Origin: Calamus simplicifolius
Lineage: Eukaryota; Streptophyta; Magnoliopsida; Arecales; Arecaceae
Direction of reading: 5' to 3'
Assembly (NCBI GenBank): GCA_900491605.1
Contig: UESW01004014.1
Coordinates: 1,233,496-1,297,495, forward strand
DNA: 64,000 nucleotides
The notes beneath the pieces were generated by a model, which was given only the letters and a program-made list of their open reading frames with translations, did no database searches and was not told the origin of the DNA. Of this stretch, positions 1 through 11,494 are shown in pieces (the first letter of the stretch is position 1; each line of letters starts with the position of its first letter). A program made the position numbers and the translations under genes.

Positions 1-77
1 ACATAGTTGGCTTATACTAATTAGATTATGCTTTAAACCATCAACATAAAGTACATTATCAATAAATGTAGATGGAG

Positions 78-260
78 TTATGCGAACTTTACCAAGGCCC
101 ATAATTTGACCTTTACCGTTATCGCCAAACGTACAACTCCACCTTTCTTTTCTTCTAGGGTGATGAATTCATCTTTGTCACCCGTCATATGTCTTGAGCA
201 GCCACTATCAAGGTACCACTTTTTCTTTGATCTTTTGGCTACAAGACATTCCTGCAACAT
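78..260 (-). pseudogene. Copia aspartic protease fragment
   Basis: The minus-strand translation contains WYLDSGCSRHMTGD, the catalytic Asp-Ser-Gly motif of the Copia protease, which cuts the gag-pol polyprotein. It lies downstream of the zinc knuckle, as expected. The frame is lost after about 60 residues. Between 261 and 885 the minus strand holds low-complexity, Lys/Phe-rich linker sequence without an open frame. Confidence 0.85.
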
Positions 261-885
261 AATTTAAACTTTATGTTTAGGTACCCAAGCTTTCTTGGGT
301 CCTTCATGGTTAGTAGCAACAAAAATTGTTCCTTTCGGAACCCATATTTTCTTTGCTTTAACATTTAATTTTTGTTATTATTAATGTTTTGCATTCAAAT
401 GATTTATGTCCTTTTTCATTACATTTAAAACAAGTAATATTACTTTGATTGGCTTTTACAAAAATATTTTTCAAAGATTTTTGTTTCTAAATGTGTTATA
501 CCCTAAACCAGCTTTGTCAAAAACTGCTTTTTGACTATCTAAAATCATATTTAGTTTAGTTGAGCTTAGAGTAAATTTCTCAACAATGTCTTTATATTTT
601 TAACATCTTTCTTTAAGAAATCATTTTCATTAGAGATTGATTCTTTTTCTTTAATTAGTTTTTCATTTTCAGATTTTAACAAATCAATCTTATGAAAATC
701 ATTCTTTTCTTAAAAGTTTTCTTTTATTTTAAGTCTTAACTACAAATTTAATTCATTTTTCTTTTTAAATTTAATTTTCATTTTCAAAGATTTGTGTTTC
801 TTTTTCAAAAAATCAATCATAATTCATTGAAAGCTTCAAACATTTCATCAAAAGTAAATTCATCATTTGAGTTTCAGAACTTACC

Positions 886-1989
886 TCATTGTCGTTGTCG
901 TCGTTGTTGGCCATGAAGCAGATATTGGCAACTTCTTTTGTTCTTCTTCTTCGACGAGGAAGATTCATCAGACCATGTTGCCATGTATGCTTTCTTCTTT
1001 TTCTTGTAGGCCTTTTTCAGCAAAGGACAATCATATCTAAAGTGCCCTGGCTTTTTACACTCATAACATACTAAGGGCTCTTTCTCTTTTTCTTTCTCCT
1101 TGTCCTTTTTCTTATCTTTTTCTCCATCAATTCTTGCTCCAAATTTCTTTTTATGGAAGGGCCTTTTTCTCATAAACTTTCTGAATTTTTGGCCAAGAGA
1201 GCAGTTTCATCATCATCTTCATCATTACTTTCACTGCTGCTCTCTTCCATTTCTGCAGTTTTGAGGGCAAGTGTTTTCTTTCTTTTTGTTTCCTCCTCAA
1301 CATGCTGCTTCATTGTCAGCTCGTGGGTCATTAGGGATCCTAGAAGCTCCTCTAAAGGTAATGCATTGAGGTCCTTTGCTTCTTGGATAGCAGTGACTTT
1401 CGCTTCCCACGATCTTGGTAGTGACCTAAGAATTTTGCGCACAAGGTCAGCATTAGAATAAATTCTACCAAGACTTTTAAACCATTCACAATATCAGTGA
1501 ATCTAGTGAACATGCATGTGATGGTTTCAGTTTGTTCCATTGTAAACAATTCATATTTATGAACCAAAATGTTTATTTTTGATTCCTTAACTTGGTTTGT
1601 TCCTTCATGTGTTATTTCCAACCTATCCCAAATTTCTTTTGCGGAATTACATGTTGAGATTCGGTTGAATTCATTAGAGTCTAAGGAACAATATAAAATG
1701 TTAATGGCTTTAGCATTTAATTGTGCCATTCTTCTATCATTATCATTCCAATCCCTTTCGGGCTTAGGAACAATAGTGCCATCAACTAAGTGTGTGGGTG
1801 TACTAGGTCCATTATTATTACTCCCCACAATTCATAGTCAGAAGCTTGAATGAATATTCTCATTCTAGCTTTCCAATATGAATAGTTGGTTCCATTAAAT
1901 AAAGGAGGTCTATTCGTAGAATGACCTTCAGCAAACATGAACCACTTTGTGTTGCCATAAGGATCTTTAGCCCTTGATCGTGAGATCAA
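886..1989 (-). pseudogene. Copia gag polyprotein remnant with CCHC zinc knuckle
   Basis: Minus-strand fragments give a UBN2-type Copia gag. The start region (1989-1786) contains RPPLFNGTNYSYWKARM, the usual opening of Copia gag. The next stretch (1828-1352) has an INILYCSLD segment and an EIWDRLEITHEGT segment typical of the retrotransposon gag domain. It is followed by an acidic/serine tract and then a zinc knuckle, CYECKKPGHFRYDC, at about 1069-1028, flanked by a lysine/glutamate-rich stretch. The fragments lie in different frames with stops between them, so no full protein can be made. Gag would package the element RNA into cytoplasmic particles. Confidence 0.85.
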
Positions 1990-2006
1990 ATTCTAAATGA
2001 GCACTT

Positions 2007-2018
2007 GCTCTGATACCA
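2007..2018 (-). other. Primer binding site, initiator tRNA-Met type
   Basis: The minus strand reads TGGTATCAGAGC, the standard plant Copia minus-strand primer site. It lies two bases inside the LTR end at 2021. Confidence 0.9.
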
Positions 2019-2020
2019 AT

Positions 2021-3708
2021 TGTTGGCCCAGATGGCAACCCAAGAGGGGGGGGGGGAATTGGGTTCTTAAAAATTTAAGTCTTTTTAACTTTAGTTGATT
2101 AGTTAGCAAGATGTGCAAGTGAGAGGCTAACTTAAATCAATACACAAGCAAATAAAGAGAGATAGAGAGAGAAAATAGCACGGCAAACACAAGATAATTT
2201 TATAGTGGTTCGGTGCAACCAACACCTACGTCCACTCCCAAGATTCACTTGGGTCCACACTATAATCTCTGATTACAGCCGAGTTGTTTTACAAGCTCAC
2301 AACTCAAACTTGTTGTTTTCCCGGGATCACAACGAACCCAGCCGGTTTTACACGGGCTTACCAGCACAAAACCCTACACGTTGTTTTTCACGGGCTCACA
2401 ACTAACCCAACACAAGCACTCCGGCTTGCAACGAGGTATAATAACCTCCACTGATTCAATCCACTGATTGAATCAGCAAACAACCAAAATAACAGAGTTT
2501 AAATATAGAAAGCTCCCCTTGAGCAAATATACAAATAAAGTATAAAAGGGTTAGAAAAGCCTGATAAGATTGCAGATGGTTGTGGCTTTGGCTTTCTTCC
2601 TTCTCCTCTTTAACTCCTCTTGAAGTATTGAATCAGGCCTCAGCAAGATTCTTGACCGTTTGAAAACTTTGGAGTTGAGATGAAGCTTTTTCTCCTTTTG
2701 TTGAATGTTGAAAATCCTTCGATTTGATCTTTGAAAAGCTTTTGGATTTTCTTTTGACTCTTGTGGATTGATGATCTGGAGCAGACGAAACTTCCTCTTT
2801 GATTTCACTCCTTTTGAATCACTCTATTTTGAACTAGAAGATTTTTCCAATAAAGCTCTGTTTTTCCTCTTTTTGAAAGATACTTTTCTCTCTTTTTGAT
2901 TTTCTCTGATTTTTGATTTGAAAAGAGCTCCTCTATTTATAGATTCTGCAAAAATATATCCGTTAGAGACAAAGAAAAATAGCCGTTATTTGAAAATCTT
3001 ACCGTTGGGCTGACGTGTCATCGTGAAAAATCGCGCCCAGAATTTCTGGAGTCGACTCGAGCACTGTGGGAGTCGGCTCGAAGTCGATTACTAAAATAGA
3101 AACATTTTAACTTAGAGGGTCGACTCGCGAGAAGTGTCGGCTCCTGATGTCGGGGTCGACTCGTCGACTCGAGAAGTGCTCAAAAATGAGTTTCTGTTGT
3201 TTGAGCGGAGTCGACTCGCACAGTCAGGAGTCGGCTCGCACAGAGTCAGGGGTCGACTCTTGAAATCCAAGGGTCGACTCGAGAAAATCAAAAATCTCTG
3301 TGGGGAGTCGACTCTGAAACTCTAGAGTCGGCTCCGGAACGTATCAAAAATCAGAATTTTTCTGATTGACTTTAAATTCGTCCCAGAATAATTTTAAATA
3401 TATTTGACTTGAATACATTAAATATGACATTAAGCATGGATTCAAGACATGTTTCAAGAATTCATTGAAAGAAATATATCGTATAAAATTCCTTTTTGAA
3501 ATCTTTAAGTATAGAGCTTGAAACTCCTTTTCAATAGATTCAAAACTCAGTTAATTTAAACATTGAGAGTCCATTGCTTTCATTTTGAATTTTGATAAAT
3601 AAACTCATTGTTTCTTTAAAATACTCATGGCTTTTGGAAATCATCAAAATCAATAAAGTTGGGGTAAATACAATCTCCCAAATTTCTCAATACTTACCCT
3701 CCCTAACA
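2021..3708 (-). repeat. 5' LTR of the left Copia (1688 bp)
   Basis: On the minus strand it begins TGTTAGGGAGGG and ends CCAACA, two bases before the PBS. It holds a run of G at 2045-2056 (plus strand) near its end and a GC-richer array of GTCGACTCG/GTCGGCTCG motifs in the middle. The length is long for Copia, as in SIRE/Maximus-type elements. The outer boundary at 3708 is inferred from the terminal inverted TG/CA dinucleotides and from the abrupt change of sequence beyond it. Confidence 0.75.
3049..3345. repeat. GTCGACTCG/GTCGGCTCG motif array inside the LTR
   Basis: About twelve copies of GTCGACTCG, GTCGGCTCG or one-base variants occur at irregular 20-50 bp spacing. GTCGAC is itself palindromic. 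The same motif family recurs at 59760-59960 in a different retroelement. Confidence 0.8.
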
Positions 3709-4267
3709 GCACGACGGTCCATGGGTAAGATGAAGGATGAAACTAACCTGGGAATCAAAAGGAACCCGGAGATAAAAGGGCTCAGGTCGCAGAGGAACTC
3801 AGAAAGAAGAAAGCTGGAAGAAAGCGCTAGCAGTGTAAAAGCTTCCGCCGGACCCTCGGGATGCTCTTATACCCCCATCCCCAAACTGGGACGCCCAAGA
3901 CCCCACCACGTGGCACACTTCTATTGCGCCATGGGCTATCCGCCGGCAATCTCGCCTGCACCCGAGGCATGCCGCTTCGATTCATCCCGAGGAGCATGAT
4001 CCCCGACCAATCGCAGAACATAGAAAGTGGAGAAGCAATGATAACCCCCACCTTTTTCCCATCCTCCGATGGGCGCCCTCATCTAGGCATCTGGCGCCAA
4101 CGTCAGCTCCCACCTACCACATGATTGTGGAAGATTTTCGAAGCGACGTTGCCTCGAAAAAACGCGCCAGCTCACCAGTCATTGAAAGCGCACTGAAGGG
4201 CAATCATTTTTGAATTTTCGCGCCCCTTTCACCCAAAGGACAACATGCGCGTGGCCCTCCGTGCTCA

Positions 4268-4282
4268 GGGGTGGGGGGCATC
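4268..4282 (+). other. Polypurine tract of the Gypsy-like element
   Basis: A G-rich run ends just before TGATGTGG. It would prime plus-strand DNA synthesis and marks the start of the 3' LTR. Confidence 0.6.
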
Positions 4283-4339
4283 TGATGTGGCTAATGTAGC
4301 CACGAGGGCAATCATGGCAAAATTAGAAGCTTAAGGCGG

Positions 4340-4860
4340 CCCCGCCCCGGCATCTCTAAGTCGGCCGAGTCGGCCCCGACCTTTCCTGGTCGGCCCCGCT
4401 CGGCCCCGACCTTTCCCGGTCGGCCCCGCTCGGCCCCGGCATCTCCAAGTGGCCGAGTCAGCCCCGACCTTCTCTGGTCGGCCCCGCTCGGCCCCAGCAT
4501 CTCCAAGTCATCCGAGTCGGCCCCGACCTTCCCTGGTCGGCCCCGCTTGGCCCTGGCATCTCCAAGTCGGCTAAGTCGGCCCCGACCTTCCTTGGTCGGC
4601 CCCGCTCGGCCCCGGCATCTCCAAGTCGGCCGAGTCGGCCCCGACCTTCCCTGGTTGGCCCCGTTCGGCCCCGGCATCTCCAAGTCGGCCGAGTCGGCCC
4701 CGACCTTCTCTGGTTGGCCCCGCTCGGCCCCGGCATCTCCAAGTTGGCCGAGTCGGCCCCGACCTTCCCTGGTTGGTCCCGCTCGGACCCAGCATCTCCA
4801 TGTCGGCCGAGTCGGCCGAGTCGACCTTGACCTTCCCTGGTTGGCCCCGCTTAGTCTCGG
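4340..4860. repeat. 58-59 bp GC-rich minisatellite, about 8 copies
   Basis: The landmark CATCTCCAAGT recurs near 4440, 4498, 4557, 4616, 4674, 4733 and 4792, with a diverged copy near 4351. The unit is built from GGCC-rich segments. Because it is GC-rich and stop-poor, long frames open on both strands; these are artefacts. Confidence 0.9.
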
Positions 4861-5169
4861 CATCCCCAGGAGAGCCAAGACGGCTCCGATTTTCCCAAGC
4901 CGGTCCCAGGATGGTCCTAGCCATTCAAGCCGCCATCTTTCTGACTCGCGTCGTCTGACATCGCCAGGCCCAACTGCCATTCCGTCGATCGGACCAAACC
5001 TAACTATCCGTTAGCTTCACTGACTGACGGGACTTGGCTCACCAACCGCCGTTTTTTCCTCTTCGATGGGACAGGACCCACCAACCGGTCCAGATTCATG
5101 CAACCCCATGAACCCTGCGGACATTCCTTTCTCACAGAACTCCATGAGGTCGTGCAGGTGTTAACTACC

Positions 5170-5177
5170 TATAAAAG
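5170..5177 (+). promoter_or_regulatory. TATA box of the Gypsy-like LTR
   Basis: TATAAAAG lies about 890 bp into the LTR and is followed by a leader-like sequence. This is the expected place for the U3/R boundary of a retrotransposon promoter. Confidence 0.55.
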
Positions 5178-5559
5178 GGTAAGTCTACTCAAGGACTAGG
5201 TACGCAAACTTACACACTCGTTACTCTACCATCTAGAGAGGGATCCCCTTTTCTTGGGGCGGACTCCTCTTTCCAGAAAAGCTCGTTTGAGCTCTTCCTT
5301 AGCTGTGACCTTGATTGCTGACTTGAGCGTCAAAGAGTCCTCATCGAAGCATCCCTTTAATTTTAGAACTTTTTGTAGATCATCCAACACGGCAAGGATT
5401 TACTGATTGAGTAGTTTTCTTTTTCCGACATTCAAAACCGGCGACCAGGCGTCATCAGCTCGCATCCCCCTGAACTGTCGTGATCGCTTACCAGCCAAGA
5501 TCACGGAATAGCAGTAGCGCATTTGGACAATGACTCCTCCAGCGCTGCACCATAATTAA

Positions 5560-7975
5560 CAATTATTTTGCCTCAAAACCCAACTTGTAGGATAGCATTG
5601 GGTTTTGGCATCACTATACCTAGGATAACACCACGCGGGCATGCCTTGCATGGGATGCCCTTTTGACGTTACCAAAATAATTTTACTTTAAATTAAAAAA
5701 ATATATAATTTAAATTTATTTATTATTAATTAATTTAAATTTAAAATTTTCAAATTATTTAAACTTAATTTATTAATAAATTAATTAGTCTAATAAATAT
5801 GCTTATCACGTTATAATAATATCAAAGCTTAGTATTTAGGTTCAGAATGCCACATATATATGAATCGGAGCCCATCTGAATGAGCAAGAGAAAAAGATTC
5901 GTTTAGAATAAATTTTGATTAGCTTGTAATGTTTAAATATTTTTTTTAATACTCCAACGTGATCGCATACTAAATGAAAAAGAAAAGTTATTTATTATCA
6001 AATAATTTAAATTTATGAATATGATCTATTAAGAAATTAATTTAGCTAACAGAAAAACTTAAGGATTACAGATACATGCCTTCTAAAAGTTATCATTCAT
6101 GACTTTGGTTATTAGAATAGTGGATCGGCTCTCGTGATGTGACATACATGCCTGAATGGAAGTTTCTATGCATGTGTTTAAAAAATATCTTTGTTCCTGA
6201 CTTTGATTATTAGAATACTTGATAATTATGCCAGCAATAACTTTAATAATCTCACCTTGATAAGGGCTTGTCTCTCACTGTAACAAGATGGTTTTGCCAA
6301 ACTAGGGTTTGCATACATTACACAAGTCCACATCTAAAGGCATTTCTCATTGCAAGTCTAACAAAAGTTAAGATCTAGCAATTTTAGATGTTTGGCTCAA
6401 ATTATGTTGAGTCTACTGATCTAAATCCAGTTGTTATTATCAATTGGTTCTTATGGATCAGATTTCATGCTAAATCATATTGCTATGCTAGTGTAACTTA
6501 AGAAGGCTATTAATCAGGGGAGCGGCTCATCCAAATCTTATTCAACTACAACCTAGACCTTTCTGGCTGGACTCGACTCTAAAATTTTTGATGGTATATT
6601 TTAGGCTACCCTTAATGTAATTTTGGTGCAAGCTCGGGCTGGGCTAGCATGAAATCAGAGATGAATGCATTCATTATAAATTGAATGTGTTACATGTATG
6701 ATCTTGACCTTATTATAAAGTTTGGAATGGATCAGGTTAAGATGGTGTTTTAGGATCTTAGGCACATTCCCGTCATTAGAATAATCTTGGGAGAACTCTT
6801 TTGTGGGCCAAAAGAGGAACTCCGGCCAGCAAAACAGAAGAGGTTATGGGGCTATATCATTTTCTAGCAGTAATCAATTCTGTTCGGAAAAAGACTTGTT
6901 GTATCATTCTTTAGTGCAACAAACATGCATCAATAGTATGGATTGGCCGTTTGCGCGTGCCAGCATGCGTGCGATGTGCAACGAAGCCCATTGGGCCATC
7001 GCATGCATACCGGCATGTGCGAGTTGTTAATTTGCACGATCGATACGCGCTTGCTGCATTGAAAGATGATGCAACAATAGTTTTCCAACAGCCTATGGTT
7101 CGACCATAATTGATGAGGTTACCACCAAAAGGCCGTTGGACCTTGGCAGCGAGAACCTTGGTGCTCTGCCTATGGTGAAGTCTACAACCAGGGCAAGACA
7201 AAACCTATCTTTTTGACTCATTGTCTTCCATTCATACTTAACGAGCATAAACGCAAGCTTCTTTGCGTCCATCATTGATGGCTTAATTTCCCCCTTCTAT
7301 ACGCACTCCTCTCAACAGCTCGTGGACTGAAAGCAGGCAAAATGCAATCACAACCGACCATCCCACTTCTATTTTTAATGAATCACAGAGATCTCTCACA
7401 CGTAACATTTAAAAGAATAATAATAATGGAAGTTTATCCTGTCATCCCCGGCCAGTTTGATGGCAACTAATGCCTTACATGATACAAATCACTGGCAGAG
7501 GCCCAATAAACATCAGTTGTTTAGTGATGGTTCTCGAGGGCATTGTTCTGGTCCACCACGCAATGGAAACGGTTAAGTGGACCAAAACTTTATCCTTTTC
7601 TCGAAGCTAAGATCGAAAACTTCTGGAGTTTGGCCTTCTTTGCAAAGAGAGAACACCGGATCATCTCAGCCTCGATTGTTTCATGCTTATTTTTCTCCTC
7701 TGTCGATCTTATATTTTGCAGTTCAATTCAGTTCTGACAAACGTATCCTAATCCAAGGAAATATTAGTCAATAAAATCTTTCAATAAATGTGCTCCTACT
7801 CTGGATGGTAAAGTAAATCTGATTCTCTTTTTGGTGACACCAAATCTCTAATGTAAATGAAAAAAACTTCATATATTTGTTAGATATTCAGCTTAGCGTC
7901 AATTAAGAAAAAACATGGAAATAAGGAAACAATTCTCGCTACTATAATAACAAGATTCTGATGGACCTTGACCTG
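5560..7975. other. No recognisable gene
   Basis: AT-rich DNA. Short frames around 6800-7280 (plus and minus) show no domain, zinc finger or transposase motif that I recognise. The segment 6940-7150 is richer in GC than its surroundings and might be an old exon or element fragment, but nothing supports a call. Confidence 0.5.
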
Positions 7976-8430
7976 AGCACCGTAAGGGTGCCAAGTTGCA
8001 GTCATTTTAATGGTGGCTCAACCTCTTAAAGGTATCATCAGGCATGAGTGAACCTTGATCCAGATGGACCTTGACCTGAACCAGATCTGATAAATTGACA
8101 CTTTGTTTCCTAATCATAACCGACCAAATCATATATACTATATTAGATCTGGTACTATTATAATGCTGGCATGATCACAATTCGACCAAATTATACCCAT
8201 TATACTCATTCAGTTCTCTCCAACTCTTGTTGGTTTTTTTAGACCTTCTGTCTACTTCCTTGGTAAAGAAGAAAGATATTCCCATGTAATCTTGTGATTC
8301 ACTACTTAGCGGAGCATTATATGCCACAAAGGTGCTATGCTACGGTGCTACCTACTCCACTTGTCCCTCCCCAAGAGAGAGCGGGAGAGGAACCTTAGAA
8401 CGTTGATTGGGGTCAACCGAGAAGACTCCT
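7976..8430 (+). promoter_or_regulatory. 5' flank of proline-rich gene locus, copy 1
   Basis: This stretch matches 26570-26978 by eye: shared landmarks include GATGGACCTTGACCT, GACACTTTGTTTCCTA, ACCGACCAAATC and GGAACCTTAGAACGTTGA. At 8402-8417 it carries a decayed version of the paired W-box seen in copy 2 (GTTGAT..GTCAAC). It stops at 8430, where a Gypsy LTR begins; the locus resumes at 16605. The 5-bp target duplication CTCCT is at 8426-8430 and 16605-16609. Confidence 0.75.
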
Positions 8431-11400
8431 TGTCACGTCCCAGATCCAAAAATTTTGAGCTAGGGTGACAACCCGCCGCGTGCCGGGCACGCAAGGCGTC
8501 CCGAAACATGACACTGAATTCAAGAAAAGCAACAACCTATATATCATTCAAGTCCATGTCTTTAATACAATCCATAACTAAAGAATTGGGCTACAAGCCC
8601 TACACATAAGCATTTCTGGGTTTACATCAACATATGAATCCACTTTATAGAAGTTCCAACGAACCTATGGTTCCTTACACACCGCACTAATATAGTATGG
8701 GCGTCAAGCCCTGCACATAAATACACAGGTATAGCAATAAACAAAATCTATATTTTATTTGGGTTGAGGTCCATCACTCCAACATGTTATTCTCAAATCT
8801 CATGGTCCTGTAGCAAAAACATTATAATATTTTTATGAGATTACACTCAGTAAGTAAACCATGTTATACAGTCCAATCATAGCATAGCAATCAATAAGCA
8901 TATAAATGATCTGCATGCATAAACATTTTACCAATACTCAAACATGCAATGTAAGTAAACCCATCATTGTTATATTATATCACATGTGTCCCACGGCCCT
9001 GCAATGCCCCATAACAAAGGAGAGCCGTGGTGGCACATATAAATATAATTCAAATCATTTGCACTCATCATTGTTGTATTATATCATAGTAAATTATCAG
9101 TGCATATAAAGCATTCCAATTGTTATATTATATCATATGTGTCCCACGGCCCTGCAATGCCCCATAACAAAGGAGAGCCGCGGCGGCACATATAAATATA
9201 ATTCATTCTTTTGCATTCACAATCACTCCATTATGCAATGTAAGTATTATATCATGCATGTCCCACGGCCCTGCAATGCCTCATCTGAGCACATCCTCTA
9301 GATGTGTATGGCCATAGCAAAGGAGAACCGCGGCGGCACTTATGAATATAATACCAATCATTTGCATCTATAACCGCTCAATTATACTATATAGGTAAAC
9401 CCACTGTTTATACTCTCAATGGTAACTGTAAATGTGACCCACGGCCCTGCAATATCTCAATAATGTACCAACAGGTATCCCCCCTACTGAAGTAGGGTCG
9501 AAATACAATATTATACTAACAAGTATCCCCCCTACTGAAGTAGGGTCGAAATACCATAGTATACCAACAAGTATCCCTCCTACTGAAGTAGGGTCGAAAT
9601 ACCATAGTGTACCAACAAGTATCCCCCTACTGAAGTAGGGTCGAAATACCATAGTGTACCAACAAGTATCCCCCCTACTGAAGTAGGGTCGAAATACCAT
9701 AGTGTACCAACAAGTATCTCCCCTACTGAAGTAGGGTCGAAATACCATAGTGTACCAATAAGTATCCCCCCTACTGAAGTAGGGTCGAAATACCATAGTG
9801 TACCAACAAGTATCCCCCCTACTGAAGTAGGGTCGAAATACTAGGGTATGACATGATAAAGGAGAGTCGCGGCGACACATAACAGTACCTCACATCACAT
9901 GCACTCAACAACACAATATTGCATAAACAGTGGATTATACCTACTGAACAATTGCATGTAATACATCACATCAATGTCATAATAACTGCATCTCTCATGC
10001 ATAGCAACTGCATCTCTCATGCATAGCAACTGCATCGCTCATGCATAATAACTGCATCTCATGCTAGCATCCACACATGAAATCATAATACATAAACAGC
10101 CATGTATTCATAATATTCATCTACTTACAAATTTAGCCAATAACAATTCTTCATATCACAATTCACAATTTAACTATGCATATCCTGAAACAAATTATTT
10201 AATAAACTGATAACTGGCTTACTTACATCCGCACGCAATCCAACAGATATATCAGCTAATCAGATGTCGGGATACCTGGAGGATTATTTTACACAATTAA
10301 ATGATTAAAATCTGGATCATGAAATGATTCCTAAGACTCTACCCTGACCAATCCACGGGCCCAACTTCGGACTTGAATATCTCTCACCATACTCACTCAA
10401 ATGGGGAAGTAAAATCATCCCCAGAAACTAGATTCAACCTAGATTCCAACCATATAATTATTTTATATTTTTGGCCCGTTACAGGGCCCAAAAACTCTGT
10501 CTAATATGGCCCTATAAAATGGCCCAAAAGGCCTGAACCGGCCGGCCCAGCCGGCCCGGTTCAATCTTTGATCCGCCCGATCCCCTGTTTCACCGAACAG
10601 GGGACGGGAACATGGCCGGCGGCCGGGGCCGCCGCCGGCCAAATTGGGGGCGGCCCGGCCGCCGGTGGCCGGGCCAGAGCCGGCCGCCGCCGCGGCCGGC
10701 CGCCAATCCACCTTCTTTCCCTCAATTTCACTCATCTCCTTCCACTCACCCGCTCGGCACGGTGCTGTGCCGGCGGCACGGCCGGCCACCTTGGCCGGCC
10801 GGACCTCCACCGGACGCACACCTGGCGCCGGTGGAGGTGACAGACCAAGGCTCGGGCCCAGCGAGGCGGCAAGCACGCCACCGGGCCTGAACCAACCGAC
10901 GGAAGCCAACCGGCTTCCGCCACCGCGCGAGAGGAGGGCCAATTGGCCCTCTCTCTCCACTCTCTCTCCACCACTACCCCGCCGGACGCCTCCCCCGGCG
11001 CCGGCGGGGTCGCCGGCCAAATATTAGGCTCGGCGCGGCGGCAAGCACGCCGCCGGGCCTGAACCAAGGCTTGCCGGCCGCTTCCTATCTCTCTCTCGAT
11101 CTCGTGTTTTCTCTCTGTCTCCCTCTCTCATGCTCTCTCTCTCTCTCTGGCTATTTCTCTCTCTCTCACGCTCGCTCTTTCTCTCTCTTACGCTCTCTCC
11201 TTCTCTCTCTCTAGAAGCCAGGAAATTTACCTGATGGAGGAAGTGCGCCTGCGTAAAGGAAGGGTCCTCATCCTCCCTATTTATTCACCTGAGCAGCGCC
11301 TCGGATCTGAGTTTACTCGGAAGGCCAAACGCTTCTCCTGGAGCGAAGCGTTAGTCCGGGAACCCAATAGTCAGGAGCTTGGTTCATTTGAACCAAGCCT

Positions 11401-11444
11401 GGTTCATCTGAACCAAATCTGGTTCGTTTGAACCGGGTACTACA
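8431..11444 (-). repeat. 3' LTR of the non-autonomous Gypsy (3014 bp)
   Basis: In coding sense it runs from TGTAGTACCCGG (11444) to CGTGACA (8431). It contains a GC-rich block (10480-11050), CT-rich microsatellites (11085-11215), a 48-bp minisatellite with 8 units and several dispersed copies of CCCACGGCCCTGCAAT at about 8987, 9142, 9263 and 9438. The GC-rich block opens long frames on both strands that I do not believe are genes. Confidence 0.93.
9462..9845. repeat. 48-bp minisatellite with palindrome, 8 units
   Basis: Each unit holds CCCTACTGAAGTAGGG, a 7-bp inverted repeat around a GA centre, followed by GTCGAAAT. Since 48 is divisible by 3, a frame stays open through the array on the minus strand; this is an artefact. 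Confidence 0.95.
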
Positions 11445-11457
11445 TTCTCCCCTCCTT
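11445..11457 (-). other. Polypurine tract of the Gypsy element
   Basis: The minus strand reads AAGGAGGGGAGAA directly before the LTR start TGTAGTACC. This junction style (purine run then TGTA) is typical of plant chromovirus Gypsy elements. Confidence 0.85.
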
Positions 11458-11494
11458 ATAAGAATTTCGTCCTCGAAATTGATATACATCCAAT

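Larger units (their letters stand above)
1..3708 (-). mobile_element. Ty1/Copia LTR retrotransposon, left-truncated by window
   Basis: On the minus strand the order is LTR (3708 to 2021), PBS (2018-2007), gag (1989 to about 1170), CCHC zinc knuckle, then aspartic protease (260-78), and the element runs off the left edge before integrase. The LTR has TG..CA ends, and the PBS is complementary to the 3' end of initiator tRNA-Met. The reading frame is broken by stops and frame changes, so this is an old copy. Copia assignment rests on the gag/zinc-knuckle/protease types; integrase and RT, which would settle it by gene order, lie outside the window. The target duplication cannot be tested because the second LTR is missing. 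Confidence 0.9.
3709..5550 (+). mobile_element. 3' end of a Gypsy-like LTR retrotransposon
   Basis: A purine run (aggggtggggggc, 4268-4280) is followed by TGATGTGG at 4283, the usual polypurine tract to 3' LTR junction. The LTR carries a minisatellite, a TATA box at 5170-5177 and a leader-like stretch around 5220-5350 containing a TTGAGCGTC sequence of the kind seen in plant Gypsy LTRs. Upstream sequence 3709-4266 is non-coding 3' internal DNA of fairly high GC. It is cut on the left by the Copia LTR at 3708, so the Copia probably inserted into this element. The right LTR end is unclear, somewhere in 5450-5560. No pol domain is visible, so the superfamily is inferred from LTR style only. Confidence 0.6.

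Noticed and set aside
4312..4980. A 222-codon open frame on the minus strand
   Set aside because: It is the translation of a 58-59 bp minisatellite inside an LTR; other frames are equally open.
6911..7201. A 96-codon minus-strand frame
   Set aside because: No known domain; an overlapping opposite-strand frame is just as open, and no codon-use argument can be made by eye.
9462..9845. Possible CRISPR array
   Set aside because: The 48-bp units are contiguous tandem copies without unique spacers, in a plant retroelement LTR.
9416..9880. A 154-codon frame with repeats of VFRPYFSRGDT
   Set aside because: The 48-bp minisatellite unit is divisible by three, which keeps any frame open. The LTR location argues against a gene.
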